This document shows positions 52,072-60,448 of a stretch of DNA of 64,000 nucleotides, in pieces. The translations under genes and the position numbers were made by a program. Origin of the DNA: Rhodospirillaceae bacterium (GTDB lineage Bacteria > Pseudomonadota > Alphaproteobacteria > UBA6615); the NCBI GenBank assembly GCA_018667335.1, contig JABIVD010000015.1, positions 1 to 64,000 of the forward strand, written 5' to 3'. Position 1 is the first letter of the stretch; each line of letters opens with the position of its first letter. Under the pieces are notes generated by a model. That model ran no database searches, was not told the DNA's origin, and worked only from the letters and a program-made list of their open reading frames with translations.

Positions 52072-53105
52072 CTGCTTTTGTTTCAGAAATTGTCGTCGGC
52101 AAAAAAATTGGTAGTGGCCACTTTGGAGATGTTCACTTGGCCACAGACCCGGTCCATGGAGAAGTCGCCGTAAAGATTATTTCTCAAGAACCAACAGAAT
52201 CTGATGGCGTATGGGGCCATAGGAAGGCTGGGTTTCTTGCCGAGGCCCAGAACCTTGCGTCGGCGGCACATGACAATATCGTTCCGGTCCATCACTTGGT
52301 GGAAAGTGTCGATGGGAAGAGTATTCAGTATTGCATGAAGTTTTGCTCGGGCGGCTCTCTTCATAGTCGCTATGAAGTGGGGCCACTTCCGCTAAGTGCG
52401 GTTCGCAAAGCAGGTGCGGAAGTCTTGCTCGGGCTTGATGCTCTGCATGCGAGAGGAATGATTCACCGTGATATCAAGCCGGGTAACATTCTCATTGATG
52501 AAAACGGTGTTGCGAGGATCGGGGATTTTGGTCTTGTTACAGACGACTTGATTTTCGGCTACGCCGATAGGGCGGGATATAGCGATCACCTTGCCTACGA
52601 AGTCTGGGCAGACGGTGTTACCAGTGTTCGATCAGATGTTTGGGCATTTGGTATGACTTTGTATCGCCTTTTGCATGGTCACTCTTGGTACAGCGAATCG
52701 GAACTACCTCGTTTGTCGATCCATGAAGGCGGATTTCGGGATCATCTTCTATGGTTGCCTCATGTTCCTCGGCGTTGGCGAAGAGCGATCCGCTCTATGA
52801 TGGTCGATGACCCTCACAAACGCCTTCAATCTGTCGGACAGGTACAACAGGTGATAGCTGGCTTGCCCATTGCTCCGGACTGGAGCTGTGAAGTGGCCGG
52901 GTCTTATGTCCGTTGGCGGCGAGAAAATGGCAAAAGAATCGTCAAGGTCGAATGGAATAGAATCTCGGCCAGACGTCATGAATGGAAGGCATGGAGCGAA
53001 CCAGCCGTCGCTGGTGCTGGAAATAACAGAAAACTGGGAGCGTCAGACGGGGTTGTCGGAGCACGACAAGCGATAGGGGACCTAGAAAGATTTTTTCTTT
53101 CCTGA
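52068..53105 (+). CDS. Soluble Ser/Thr protein kinase (Hanks-type)
   Basis: The 345-residue protein has a complete kinase catalytic domain (residues about 8-265): glycine loop GSGHFGDV, ATP lysine Lys36 in VAVKI, catalytic HRDIKPGN (Asp135, Asn140), and DFG (Asp153). The activation-segment end reads AYEVWADG where APE is usual, then DVWAFGMTLYRLL. There is no transmembrane segment or known sensor domain. A C-terminal tail of about 75 residues (WRRENGKRIVKVEWNR) may bind a partner. Its ATG overlaps the upstream gene as ATGA. Confidence 0.92.
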   Translation: MTAFVSEIVVGKKIGSGHFGDVHLATDPVHGEVAVKIISQEPTESDGVWGHRKAGFLAEAQNLASAAHDNIVPVHHLVESVDGKSIQYCMKFCSGGSLHSRYEVGPLPLSAVRKAGAEVLLGLDALHARGMIHRDIKPGNILIDENGVARIGDFGLVTDDLIFGYADRAGYSDHLAYEVWADGVTSVRSDVWAFGMTLYRLLHGHSWYSESELPRLSIHEGGFRDHLLWLPHVPRRWRRAIRSMMVDDPHKRLQSVGQVQQVIAGLPIAPDWSCEVAGSYVRWRRENGKRIVKVEWNRISARRHEWKAWSEPAVAGAGNNRKLGASDGVVGARQAIGDLERFFLS

Positions 53106-53109
53106 TCCG

Positions 53110-53322
53110 TTACTTGTGAACCGGAAAGATATACCGATTTACTCGATCTTTTCGCTCTACGGGCCGAGTTCCTAATACCTTGATGGCTTCAGCCCGACGT
53201 TCATTTCTACAAGAGAAACAATACGCTTGAGAAGCGACCGAGTTTACCTGCGGTTTCCAACGTTCACCGCAGTGCCTGCATGCTGGCAGCGAAAGTAAGT
53301 TTGATCTAGTTCTTCCCGCCAT
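53110..53322 (-). CDS. Small double-CxxC zinc-ribbon protein
   Basis: The 70-residue basic protein has two CxxC pairs (Cys15/18 in ACRHCGERW and Cys35/38 in YCFSCRN), spaced as a zinc ribbon, then an Arg/Lys-rich C-terminus, hinting at nucleic-acid binding. No family is recognised. The start at 53322 follows GGGAGAAACGCTC; the upstream ATG at 53358 lies above the -10 element, so it would not be on the transcript. It is convergent with the kinase gene, with four bases between stops. Confidence 0.65.
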   Translation of the reverse strand: MAGRTRSNLLSLPACRHCGERWKPQVNSVASQAYCFSCRNERRAEAIKVLGTRPVERKDRVNRYIFPVHK

Positions 53323-53341
53323 GAGCGTTTCTCCCAAAACG

Positions 53342-53371
53342 GAACATACAGGGAACATAGATTCACGTCAA
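53342..53371 (-). promoter_or_regulatory. LexA-box promoter (SOS-type) of the zinc-ribbon gene
   Basis: Reading the minus strand, TTGACG (complement of 53366-53371) is followed after exactly 17 bases by TATGTT (53343-53348). The sequence GTTC-CCTGTAT-GTTC (complement of 53342-53356), the alphaproteobacterial LexA site GTTC-N7-GTTC, covers the spacer end and the -10. The initiation point would be about 53336, followed by GGGAG and the ATG at 53322. A LexA-repressed promoter fits all three elements. Confidence 0.75.
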
Positions 53372-53417
53372 ATGTCGTGCGGCGCGCCATTCATTGGGCA
53401 GTTCGTGTTCAAGACAT

Positions 53418-54989
53418 CTACCCCCGCAGCTTGAACCGCTGAATCTTGCCCGTCGCCGTCTTCGGCAGCTCGTCCACGAAATGCACCCAGCGGGGATATT
53501 TGTAGCGGGCGAGCTCTTCCTGGCAGAAGGTCTTGAGCGCCTCTGCCAGTTCGTCGGAGGCGTCGTCGCTATTCTTCAAGATGATGAAGGCCTCGGGCTT
53601 GATCAGCTCCTCGTCGTCCGGGCGGCCGATCACTGCGGCTTCGAGCACTGCGTCGTGGGACACCAGCCGCGCCTCGATCTCGACGGGTGAGACCCAGATG
53701 CCGCCGACCTTGAGCATGTCGTCGCTGCGCCCGCAGCAGGTGAAGTAGCCGTCGTCGTCCTGAAAATAGGAATCGCCGGTGCGGATCCACCCGTCGGTGA
53801 TGGCGGCGGCCGTGCGTTCGGGCTGGTTCCAGTAGCGCGAGGTGACCGACCCGCCGCGGATCAACAAATTGCCAATCTCGCCGGTCGCAACGGCTTGGTC
53901 GTTATCATCGACGATCCGCGCCTCGTAGCCGGGTACCAGCTTGCCGCTGGTGCCGGGTTTTGCATCGTCGGGGCGGTTGCCGATGAAGATGTGCAGAATT
54001 TCGGTGGTGCCGATCCCGTCCAGGATGGTGAGCCCGGTATGTTCGCGCCAGCGCGCGAACAGGCTGGCCGGCAGGGGCTCGCCCGCAGACACGCACACCC
54101 GCAGGCTCGAGAAATCCGCGCCCTTGCTCTCCAGTGCATGGAGCTGGGCGGCAAACAAGGTCGGCACGGCATAGTAGTGAGTGGGGCGGTAGCGTTCGAT
54201 GTGGTCGGCCATGATGTCGGGAGTCGGCCGACCGGCGAATAGCACCGACTGGCCGCCCGTCCAGAGCGGCAGGGTCATCGCGTTGCCGAGCCCGTAGGCG
54301 AAGAACAGCTTCGCGGCAGAAAAATGAATGTCGTCGGCCGTGATGCCGAGGGTCTCGACCCCGTAATACTGACTGGTCACCACCATGTCCCGGTGGGCGT
54401 GGACCGCGCCCTTGGGGGTGCCGGTGGAGCCAGACGTGTAGAGCCAGAAGCAATCGTCTTCGGCGGTGGCGGGTGCTGCCTCGAGGTCGGGCTCGGCCGA
54501 TGCCATGCGAGCAGCGAAGCTGCCATCCTCTCCCTCTGTCGGGAAATGATGCGCGGGATCGGCACCGGCCAGCGCCGGTCCCATCTCGGCGGCGTATTCC
54601 GGCGACCAGATGGAACACGCGGCACCGGAATCCTCGATGATGAACTGCAGGTCCTTGGCGCGTAGCAGCGTGTTCACGGGTACGGGCACGAAGCCGGCCT
54701 TGATGGCACCCCAGAAGGCGAAGAAGAAGGCCGGGCAATCCTTGATTGCCAGGATCACCCGGTCGCCGGGTGCGAGACCCAGGTCCATGAGCGCGTTACC
54801 CGCGCGATTCACCGCCGTGGCGAGCTGGGCGTAGGTCGTGTCGCCGTCATCGTCCCGGATGGCGATCTTGTCGCCGCGGCCCTCGTCGAGATGTCGGTCG
54901 ATGAAGGGGACGGCCACGTTGAAGCGGTCCGCGAATGCGAGCTTCGCGGGGCTGTTGGACGTATCGACGATAACGGTGTTTGCGGTCAT
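53418..54989 (-). CDS. bclA: Benzoate-CoA ligase
   Basis: The 523-residue AMP-forming ligase has YTSGSTGTPKGAVHAH (residues about 184-199), SAGEPLPASLFARW, DGIGTTEILHIFIGNRP (distinctive for benzoate-type CoA ligases), GWIRTGDSYFQDDDG and the catalytic lysine in TATGKIQRFKL. It makes benzoyl-CoA, the substrate for BoxAB. It is the last gene of the boxC-boxB-bclA unit, 11 bases after boxB. A start upstream of 54989 is possible but would extend past boxB. Confidence 0.92.
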   Translation of the reverse strand: MTANTVIVDTSNSPAKLAFADRFNVAVPFIDRHLDEGRGDKIAIRDDDGDTTYAQLATAVNRAGNALMDLGLAPGDRVILAIKDCPAFFFAFWGAIKAGFVPVPVNTLLRAKDLQFIIEDSGAACSIWSPEYAAEMGPALAGADPAHHFPTEGEDGSFAARMASAEPDLEAAPATAEDDCFWLYTSGSTGTPKGAVHAHRDMVVTSQYYGVETLGITADDIHFSAAKLFFAYGLGNAMTLPLWTGGQSVLFAGRPTPDIMADHIERYRPTHYYAVPTLFAAQLHALESKGADFSSLRVCVSAGEPLPASLFARWREHTGLTILDGIGTTEILHIFIGNRPDDAKPGTSGKLVPGYEARIVDDNDQAVATGEIGNLLIRGGSVTSRYWNQPERTAAAITDGWIRTGDSYFQDDDGYFTCCGRSDDMLKVGGIWVSPVEIEARLVSHDAVLEAAVIGRPDDEELIKPEAFIILKNSDDASDELAEALKTFCQEELARYKYPRWVHFVDELPKTATGKIQRFKLRG

Positions 54990-55000
54990 GACATGGGCGA

Positions 55001-56416
55001 TCAGTGGAACAGCACGTACTCGTAATCGATGGGACGGCCATGGATGCCGCGCTTGGGCGGCGCGATCCAGCCGGCCATCTTGCCGGGTTCGGTGACCGGC
55101 ACCATCAGGGAGTTCACATAGGCCTTGTCTTCGTCGGTCGGCAGCCAGGCCGCCCGGCGCTTCGCCCATTCTTCGGCCGAGATCAGCTCACCCTCGGGCG
55201 TCGCCTCGATGCCCGAATAGATGCCGATCGTGCGGTTGAACTTCTCGTCGGGCAGGGTGAGCGTTACGTCGATGTCGTGGGCCGCGATCATCTTGTTGAA
55301 GCGGTTGAGCCCGCGCTGGCTGTCGGCCGTGTAGTCCTGGCGCAGCTTGAGGTTCATGGCCGTGAGCGTCGAGATGGTCTCGCTGTCGATTCCGTCTTCC
55401 GTGACCTTCGGGATATCCATCTGTTCGCCGTCGAGCTTGTGGTCGTCGTCGATCTTCGTCTCCTGGTAGCGGCCCTTGAGCCCCATGGAGAAGTAGTTGG
55501 CGGCGTTGGTCGAGCGCTCGGAGCCGAACAGATCGAGGCAGATCGAGTAGTGGAAGTTGATCCACTTCTGGACTGTCTCGAGGTTGATGCCGCCGAAGGG
55601 CCGGACATCGGTCGTGTCGTGCTGGCGCATCAGCTCGCAGGTCCGCTGCAGGATGCGCATCACGCCGGTCTCGCCCACAAACATGTGGTGGGCCTCCTCG
55701 GTCAGCATGAAGCGGCAGGTCCGCGACAGCGGGTCGAAGCCGGATTCGGCCAGGGCGGCGAGCTGGAACTTGCCGTCGCGGTCCTGGAAATAGGTGAACA
55801 TGAAGAACGATAGCCAGTCGTTGGTCTGTTCGTTGAAGGCCTTGAGGATGCGCGGTCGGTCCGGGTCACCGGCATGGCGTTCGAGCATCTCGTCGGCCTC
55901 CTCGCGGCCGTCGCGTCCGAAATAGGCGTGCAGCAGATAGACCATCGCCCAGAGATGGCGGCCTTCCTCGACATTCACCTGATAGAGATTGCGCAGGTCA
56001 TAGAGAGACGGCGCGGTGCGGCCCAGCTCGCGCTGCTGCTCGACCGAGGCGGGCTCGGTGTCCCCCTGGGTGACGATCAGGCGGCGCAGCTCGGAGCGGT
56101 ACTCACCGGGGATCTCGTTCCAGACCGGTTCGCCCTTGTGGGCGCCGAAGCTGATCTTCCGGTCGGGGCCGGGTTCGGCGAGAAAAATACCCCAGCGATA
56201 ATCGGGCATCTTCACATGGTCGAAATGGGCCCAGCCGTCCGTGTCCACGCTGACCGCCGTGCGCAGATAGACCTCGATGTCGTTGGAATTGACAGGTCCC
56301 ATGTCCTTCCACCACTGGATATAGGCCGGTTGCCAGCGCTCGAGCGCGCGCAACAAACGCCGGTCGTCGCCCAGATTGACGTTGTTGGGGATGGATTCGT
56401 TGTAGTCGGCTTTCAT
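55001..56416 (-). CDS. boxB: Benzoyl-CoA 2,3-epoxidase subunit BoxB
   Basis: The 471-residue di-iron oxygenase epoxidises benzoyl-CoA using electrons from BoxA. It shows YNESIPNNVNLGDDRRLLRA at the N-terminus, the ferritin-like ligands in RHLWAMVYLLHAYFGRDG and the EExH of LTEEAHHMFVGETG, and a WINFHYSICLDLFGSERS segment. The length equals that of described BoxB. The start 56416 (MKADYNES) is four bases after the boxC stop; an upstream ATG at 56464 overlaps boxC. Confidence 0.96.
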   Translation of the reverse strand: MKADYNESIPNNVNLGDDRRLLRALERWQPAYIQWWKDMGPVNSNDIEVYLRTAVSVDTDGWAHFDHVKMPDYRWGIFLAEPGPDRKISFGAHKGEPVWNEIPGEYRSELRRLIVTQGDTEPASVEQQRELGRTAPSLYDLRNLYQVNVEEGRHLWAMVYLLHAYFGRDGREEADEMLERHAGDPDRPRILKAFNEQTNDWLSFFMFTYFQDRDGKFQLAALAESGFDPLSRTCRFMLTEEAHHMFVGETGVMRILQRTCELMRQHDTTDVRPFGGINLETVQKWINFHYSICLDLFGSERSTNAANYFSMGLKGRYQETKIDDDHKLDGEQMDIPKVTEDGIDSETISTLTAMNLKLRQDYTADSQRGLNRFNKMIAAHDIDVTLTLPDEKFNRTIGIYSGIEATPEGELISAEEWAKRRAAWLPTDEDKAYVNSLMVPVTEPGKMAGWIAPPKRGIHGRPIDYEYVLFH

Positions 56417-56420
56417 GATC

Positions 56421-58076
56421 TCAGACCCGCCTGCGGTCGAATTCGGGTTGTTTTCCGGTGCCAAACAGCTCCAGCGCGCCGCCGTCTCCTACGGCGTTGG
56501 GACGCTGGAATATCCAGTTCTGCCACGCGCTCAGCCGCGCGAAAATTTTGCTCTCGATGGTCTCGGGACCGGGGAAGCGGAGGCTCGCCTCCATGCCCGT
56601 GAGCGCGTCAGGCGAGAAGGCGGCCCGGGCCTCGATGGCGAGGCGCACCTCGTCCTCCCAGTCGATGTCGTCGGGCGCGAAGGTGACCAGGCCGTGTTCC
56701 TCGGCGTCGGCCGCGTCCAGGTCGTTGCCGGCCTCGGCTTCGACCGCTGCCAGGGCGTCGTCGTCGCCATAAAAGCGCGACTGCAACCGGGTCAGCCCCG
56801 TGCACATATCGAGCGGCCCGAAGTTCATGGCGGTCGCGCGGATCGTTGCGGGCGGGTTGTTGCTGCCCGCATCCTCGAAGTTCCCATCCAGCATGTAGGA
56901 CCGGTCGGCGGCGAGCGCGAGCTCCAGCAGGGTGCCGGTGAAGCAGGAACCGGGCTCGATCAGCGCCAACAGCGAACGCGCGGACACGTCGATGCGCTTG
57001 AGCGTGCGGCGCAGGTACAGCGTGATCTCGCGCACCAGCCAGTTGTCGCCGTGTTCCAGCAGCGTCGCGTCATGGGCCGCGACAAGCTCTCCGTCGCCCT
57101 CGGTGCGGAATACCCAGGTGCCGATCTCGGTCTCGTTGAAGCGCAGATGCAGGATCGCGTCGTCGAGCTCCCGGGCGACGGCCAGGGGCCAGAAGTCCAC
57201 GCCGAGTGCGTGGATGCCCGCAAGATCGGCGGGCGGCGCGTCGGCGGGCGCGCGCACTGTGAAGGTGGCGGTTCGCGCGTCCCGGTCGAGGGTGATCGTC
57301 AGGTTGGGATAAGCGAGTTCCGTGTCGGAAATCTCGCGCGTGAGCGGCGTGAGTTCGATCCCCTGGCCGTCGGCCGGGCGGTCTGAAGTCTCGACCCGCG
57401 CCGCGGTCCGCGTGCCGACGGTCTCGTCGAGCTTGGAGCGCGGCACCAGCGCGTCCACCAGCTTCCACTCGAGCGCGCGCTTTCCGCGCAGGCCCTCACC
57501 GGTGGTGCAGAAGAAATCCGCCCTGTCGCGACGCACATGGCGCTTGTCGACAACCCGTGTCAGCCCACCGGTGCCCGGCAGCACCGCCAGCAGGGGCACT
57601 TCGGGCAGGGAGACGGCGCTCGATCCGTCGTCGATCAGCAGGATCTCGTCGCAGGCCAGCGCCAGCTCATAACCCCCGCCCGCGGCCGTGCCGTTGATCA
57701 TGCAGATGTAGGCCTGGCCCGAGTTTGCACTCGCATCTTCGATGGCGTTGCGGGTCTCGTTGGTGAACTTGCAGAAGTTCACCTTGTGGTCGTGGCTCGA
57801 GCCCTTGAGCATGGGGATGTTGGCGCCGGCGCAAAACACGCGCTCCATGGCCGAGGTGACGACCACCGCTGCGACTTCGGGATGCTCGAAGCGCAGGCGC
57901 TGGATCGCGTCATACAGCTCGATATCGACGCCAAGATCATAGGAGTTGAGCTTGAGCTCATAGCCCGGCGCGAGGCCGCCGGCCTCGTCCACGTCGAGGG
58001 TCAGGGTGGCGACCCGCCCGTCGATGGAAAGCTGCCAGTGTCGGTAGCGTTCCGGGTGTGTTTCAAAGGCGATCAT
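56421..58076 (-). CDS. boxC: 2,3-epoxybenzoyl-CoA dihydrolase BoxC
   Basis: The 551-residue protein has two crotonase-like domains; the first includes RVFCAGANIPMLKGSSHDHK and INGTAAGGGYELALACDEI. BoxC hydrolyses the epoxide ring and releases formate, giving 3,4-dehydroadipyl-CoA semialdehyde. The length and the pair with BoxB make the call firm. It is the first gene of the operon; AGGAGG lies 13 bases upstream of the ATG, a long spacing. Confidence 0.96.
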   Translation of the reverse strand: MIAFETHPERYRHWQLSIDGRVATLTLDVDEAGGLAPGYELKLNSYDLGVDIELYDAIQRLRFEHPEVAAVVVTSAMERVFCAGANIPMLKGSSHDHKVNFCKFTNETRNAIEDASANSGQAYICMINGTAAGGGYELALACDEILLIDDGSSAVSLPEVPLLAVLPGTGGLTRVVDKRHVRRDRADFFCTTGEGLRGKRALEWKLVDALVPRSKLDETVGTRTAARVETSDRPADGQGIELTPLTREISDTELAYPNLTITLDRDARTATFTVRAPADAPPADLAGIHALGVDFWPLAVARELDDAILHLRFNETEIGTWVFRTEGDGELVAAHDATLLEHGDNWLVREITLYLRRTLKRIDVSARSLLALIEPGSCFTGTLLELALAADRSYMLDGNFEDAGSNNPPATIRATAMNFGPLDMCTGLTRLQSRFYGDDDALAAVEAEAGNDLDAADAEEHGLVTFAPDDIDWEDEVRLAIEARAAFSPDALTGMEASLRFPGPETIESKIFARLSAWQNWIFQRPNAVGDGGALELFGTGKQPEFDRRRV

Positions 58077-58144
58077 GGGATCGCAATGTCCTCCTGTTTG
58101 ACGCTAGAACAGTAGTCCAAGCCCATCACTTTGTGGACCTGATA

Positions 58145-58159
58145 GTTGGAAACTCCAAC
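58145..58159. promoter_or_regulatory. Inverted repeat upstream of the box operon
   Basis: GTTGGA-AAC-TCCAAC (arms of six bases, 3-base centre) lies 70 bases upstream of boxC and 40 bases upstream of the divergent hydrolase gene at 58200. It may be an operator; I saw no TGCA-type BoxR box. Confidence 0.35.
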
Positions 58160-58199
58160 GAATTGGGGAGACCCCCGCGAGACTTAAGGAACGATATCC

Positions 58200-59018
58200 A
58201 TGGCATCTGCCGCAACCCCGGACATGCAGCATCTGACCGCCGCCGGACGGCGTCTGGAGTATTACTGGACGGCCCCGCATGACGGCGACAGCCCGGCGCT
58301 GGTGTTCCTGCATGAGGGTCTTGGGTCGGCCGGGTTGTGGCGGGATTTCCCGGCGCAGCTCACCGCGGAGACGGGCCTGCCGGCGCTGGTCTATTCCCGC
58401 TACGGCTATGGCGGCTCGGATGTGCTGGCGGGCCCGCGCAATGTCGACTACATGCATGTCGAGGCGCAGGAGGCGCTACCTGTCATCCGCGACGCCCTTG
58501 ATCTCGATGATGTGATCCTCGTAGGTCACAGCGACGGGGCGTCGATCGCGCTTATTCATGCCGCGCAGCATCCCGTCCGTGGCCTGATCCTCGAGGCGCC
58601 GCATCTGTTCGTCGAGGACGAGAGCATCGCCGGGATCGAGGATGCGAAGGCCGCGTACGAGACCACTGATCTGTCCGATCGCATCGCGCGCCGCCACACC
58701 GACGGCGAGGCGACGTTCCGGGGCTGGAACGACATCTGGCTCAGCCCCGCGTTTCGGGACTGGAACATCGAGGAATATCTGCCGGCGATCACCTGCCCGA
58801 CCCTGGTGATACAGGGCGTCGACGACGAGTACGGCACCGAGGCCCAGCCCGCGACCATCGGCCGGGAGTCATCGGGTCCCGTGGATGCGGTGATGGTGCC
58901 CGACTGCGGACACGCGCCTCACCGCGACGCGACCGAGGGTGTGCTGGACGTCATGGCCGATTTCGCCAATGCACTCACGGATGAAACGTCAGACGAAGAA
59001 GATGCTGAGGAAGTTTGA
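58200..59018 (+). CDS. Alpha/beta hydrolase
   Basis: The 272-residue protein has the HG-type oxyanion motif FLHEGLGSAGLWRDFP, the nucleophile elbow LVGHSDGASIALI, and GHAPH near the C-terminus for the His. No signal peptide. The fold suits esters, thioesters or C-C bond hydrolysis (the BphD/MhpC type), in keeping with the divergent box operon. An AAGGAA site precedes the start. The C-terminal acidic stretch (DETSDEEDAEE) looks disordered. Confidence 0.88.
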   Translation: MASAATPDMQHLTAAGRRLEYYWTAPHDGDSPALVFLHEGLGSAGLWRDFPAQLTAETGLPALVYSRYGYGGSDVLAGPRNVDYMHVEAQEALPVIRDALDLDDVILVGHSDGASIALIHAAQHPVRGLILEAPHLFVEDESIAGIEDAKAAYETTDLSDRIARRHTDGEATFRGWNDIWLSPAFRDWNIEEYLPAITCPTLVIQGVDDEYGTEAQPATIGRESSGPVDAVMVPDCGHAPHRDATEGVLDVMADFANALTDETSDEEDAEEV

Positions 59019-59090
59019 GGTCGTCTTTTTTGACCGCCTGTGGATGACCGCCTCTGTTCAGTGAAGGTCCTGGAATGATACCAATATCCC

Positions 59091-60422
59091 ATGGCTGAAA
59101 CATACGATCTGATCATCAAGGGTGGCGACGTCTGGACCACCGGCGGGCTGGCTCAAACCGATGTCGCGGTGCGCGATGGGAAAATCGCCCATGTCGGCGA
59201 TTTGGACGGCGACGCCGCCGACAGCGTTGTCGATGCGACGGGGCTGACCGTCCTGCCCGGCATGATCGACAGCCAGGTGCATTTCCGCGAGCCCGGCAAC
59301 GAGCAGAAGGAAGACTTGGAATCCGGCACGAGGTCGGCAGCACTCGGCGGCATCACGGCCGTCTTCGAGATGCCCAATACAGCACCTCTGACGACGAGCG
59401 CGGAGGCCCTGGCCGACAAGATCGACCGCGCCAGGGGCCGCGCCTGGACCGACCACGCCTTCTTCATGGGGGCTGCCGCCGACAATGCCGATCAGCTGGC
59501 CGAACTCGAACGGGTGCCCGGCTGCTGCGGCGTGAAGATGTTCATGGGCAGCTCGACCGGCGATCTGCTGGTGCCTGACGACGAGACGGTGCGCCGGGTC
59601 CTTTCGAACGGCACACGCCGGATGTCGGTCCATTCGGAAGACGAGTACCGGCTGAATGAACGCAAGGGTGAGCGCGTCGAAGGTGACCCGTCATCCCATC
59701 CAGTCTGGCGCGACGAGGAAACCGCGATCCGCTCGACCAAACGCTTGCTGGCAATCGCCCGCGAGACGGGCAGGCGGGTGCACGTACTCCACATCACCAC
59801 CGCCGAAGAGGTGGAAATCCTGTCGCAATACAAGGACGTGGCGACCTGCGAAGTCACGCCCCAGCATCTGACCCTGGCCGCGCCCGACTGCTATGACCGC
59901 CTCGGCACCTACGCGCAGATGAATCCGCCGATCCGCGGTGAGGCCCATCGGGCCGGCCTGTGGCGCGGCATCGAACAGGGCATCTTCGACGTGATCGGTT
60001 CGGACCATGCACCCCACACCAAAGAGGAAAAGGCGCAGCCCTATCCCGCCAGCCCCTCGGGCATGCCCGGCGCCCAGACGACGGTGGCGGTGATGCTCGA
60101 CCATGTGGCGAACGGCCGGCTTTCCCTGGCACGGCTCGTCGATCTCTTGTGCTCCGGGCCGCAGCGGATCTTCAACATCGCCGGCAAGGGGCGCATCGCC
60201 CAGGGCTATGATGCGGACTTCACGCTGGTCGACCTGAAGGCCAAGCGCGAAATTACGGCCGACTGGCTCGCCTACAAGTGCGGCTGGTCACCCTATGAGG
60301 GGATGAACATCACCGGCTGGCCAATGGGCACGATCATCCGCGGCAATGTGGTGATGCGTGACGGCGAACTCGCCGACGATCCTGTCGGCGAACCGGTGCG
60401 CTTCATGGAGACGCTGGGCTAG
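59091..60422 (+). CDS. Dihydroorotase-family amidohydrolase
   Basis: The 443-residue amidohydrolase is of the dihydroorotase/hydantoinase type: LPGMIDSQVHFREPGNE, carboxylated-lysine segment GVKMFMGSSTG, SVHSEDE and HVLHITTAEE metal ligands, and VIGSDHAPHT (catalytic Asp). The first metal His of the family's HxH reads Gln (QVH), as in a subgroup often annotated as dihydroorotase. It hydrolyses a cyclic amide; whether it is the pyrimidine-pathway enzyme cannot be settled here. The ribosome site is weak. Confidence 0.85.
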   Translation: MAETYDLIIKGGDVWTTGGLAQTDVAVRDGKIAHVGDLDGDAADSVVDATGLTVLPGMIDSQVHFREPGNEQKEDLESGTRSAALGGITAVFEMPNTAPLTTSAEALADKIDRARGRAWTDHAFFMGAAADNADQLAELERVPGCCGVKMFMGSSTGDLLVPDDETVRRVLSNGTRRMSVHSEDEYRLNERKGERVEGDPSSHPVWRDEETAIRSTKRLLAIARETGRRVHVLHITTAEEVEILSQYKDVATCEVTPQHLTLAAPDCYDRLGTYAQMNPPIRGEAHRAGLWRGIEQGIFDVIGSDHAPHTKEEKAQPYPASPSGMPGAQTTVAVMLDHVANGRLSLARLVDLLCSGPQRIFNIAGKGRIAQGYDADFTLVDLKAKREITADWLAYKCGWSPYEGMNITGWPMGTIIRGNVVMRDGELADDPVGEPVRFMETLG

Positions 60423-60448
60423 GTTCGTTTCGTCGTATTCGAGGACGA

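Noticed and set aside
53323-53358. Longer start for the zinc-ribbon protein (ATG at 53358)
   Set aside because: That codon lies upstream of the -10 element and would not be on the transcript; the ATG at 53322 has a proper ribosome site.
51435-53400. Integrated element with attachment sites
   Set aside because: No integrase, tRNA edge or flanking direct repeat longer than six bases was found, so I call it only a lower-GC insert.
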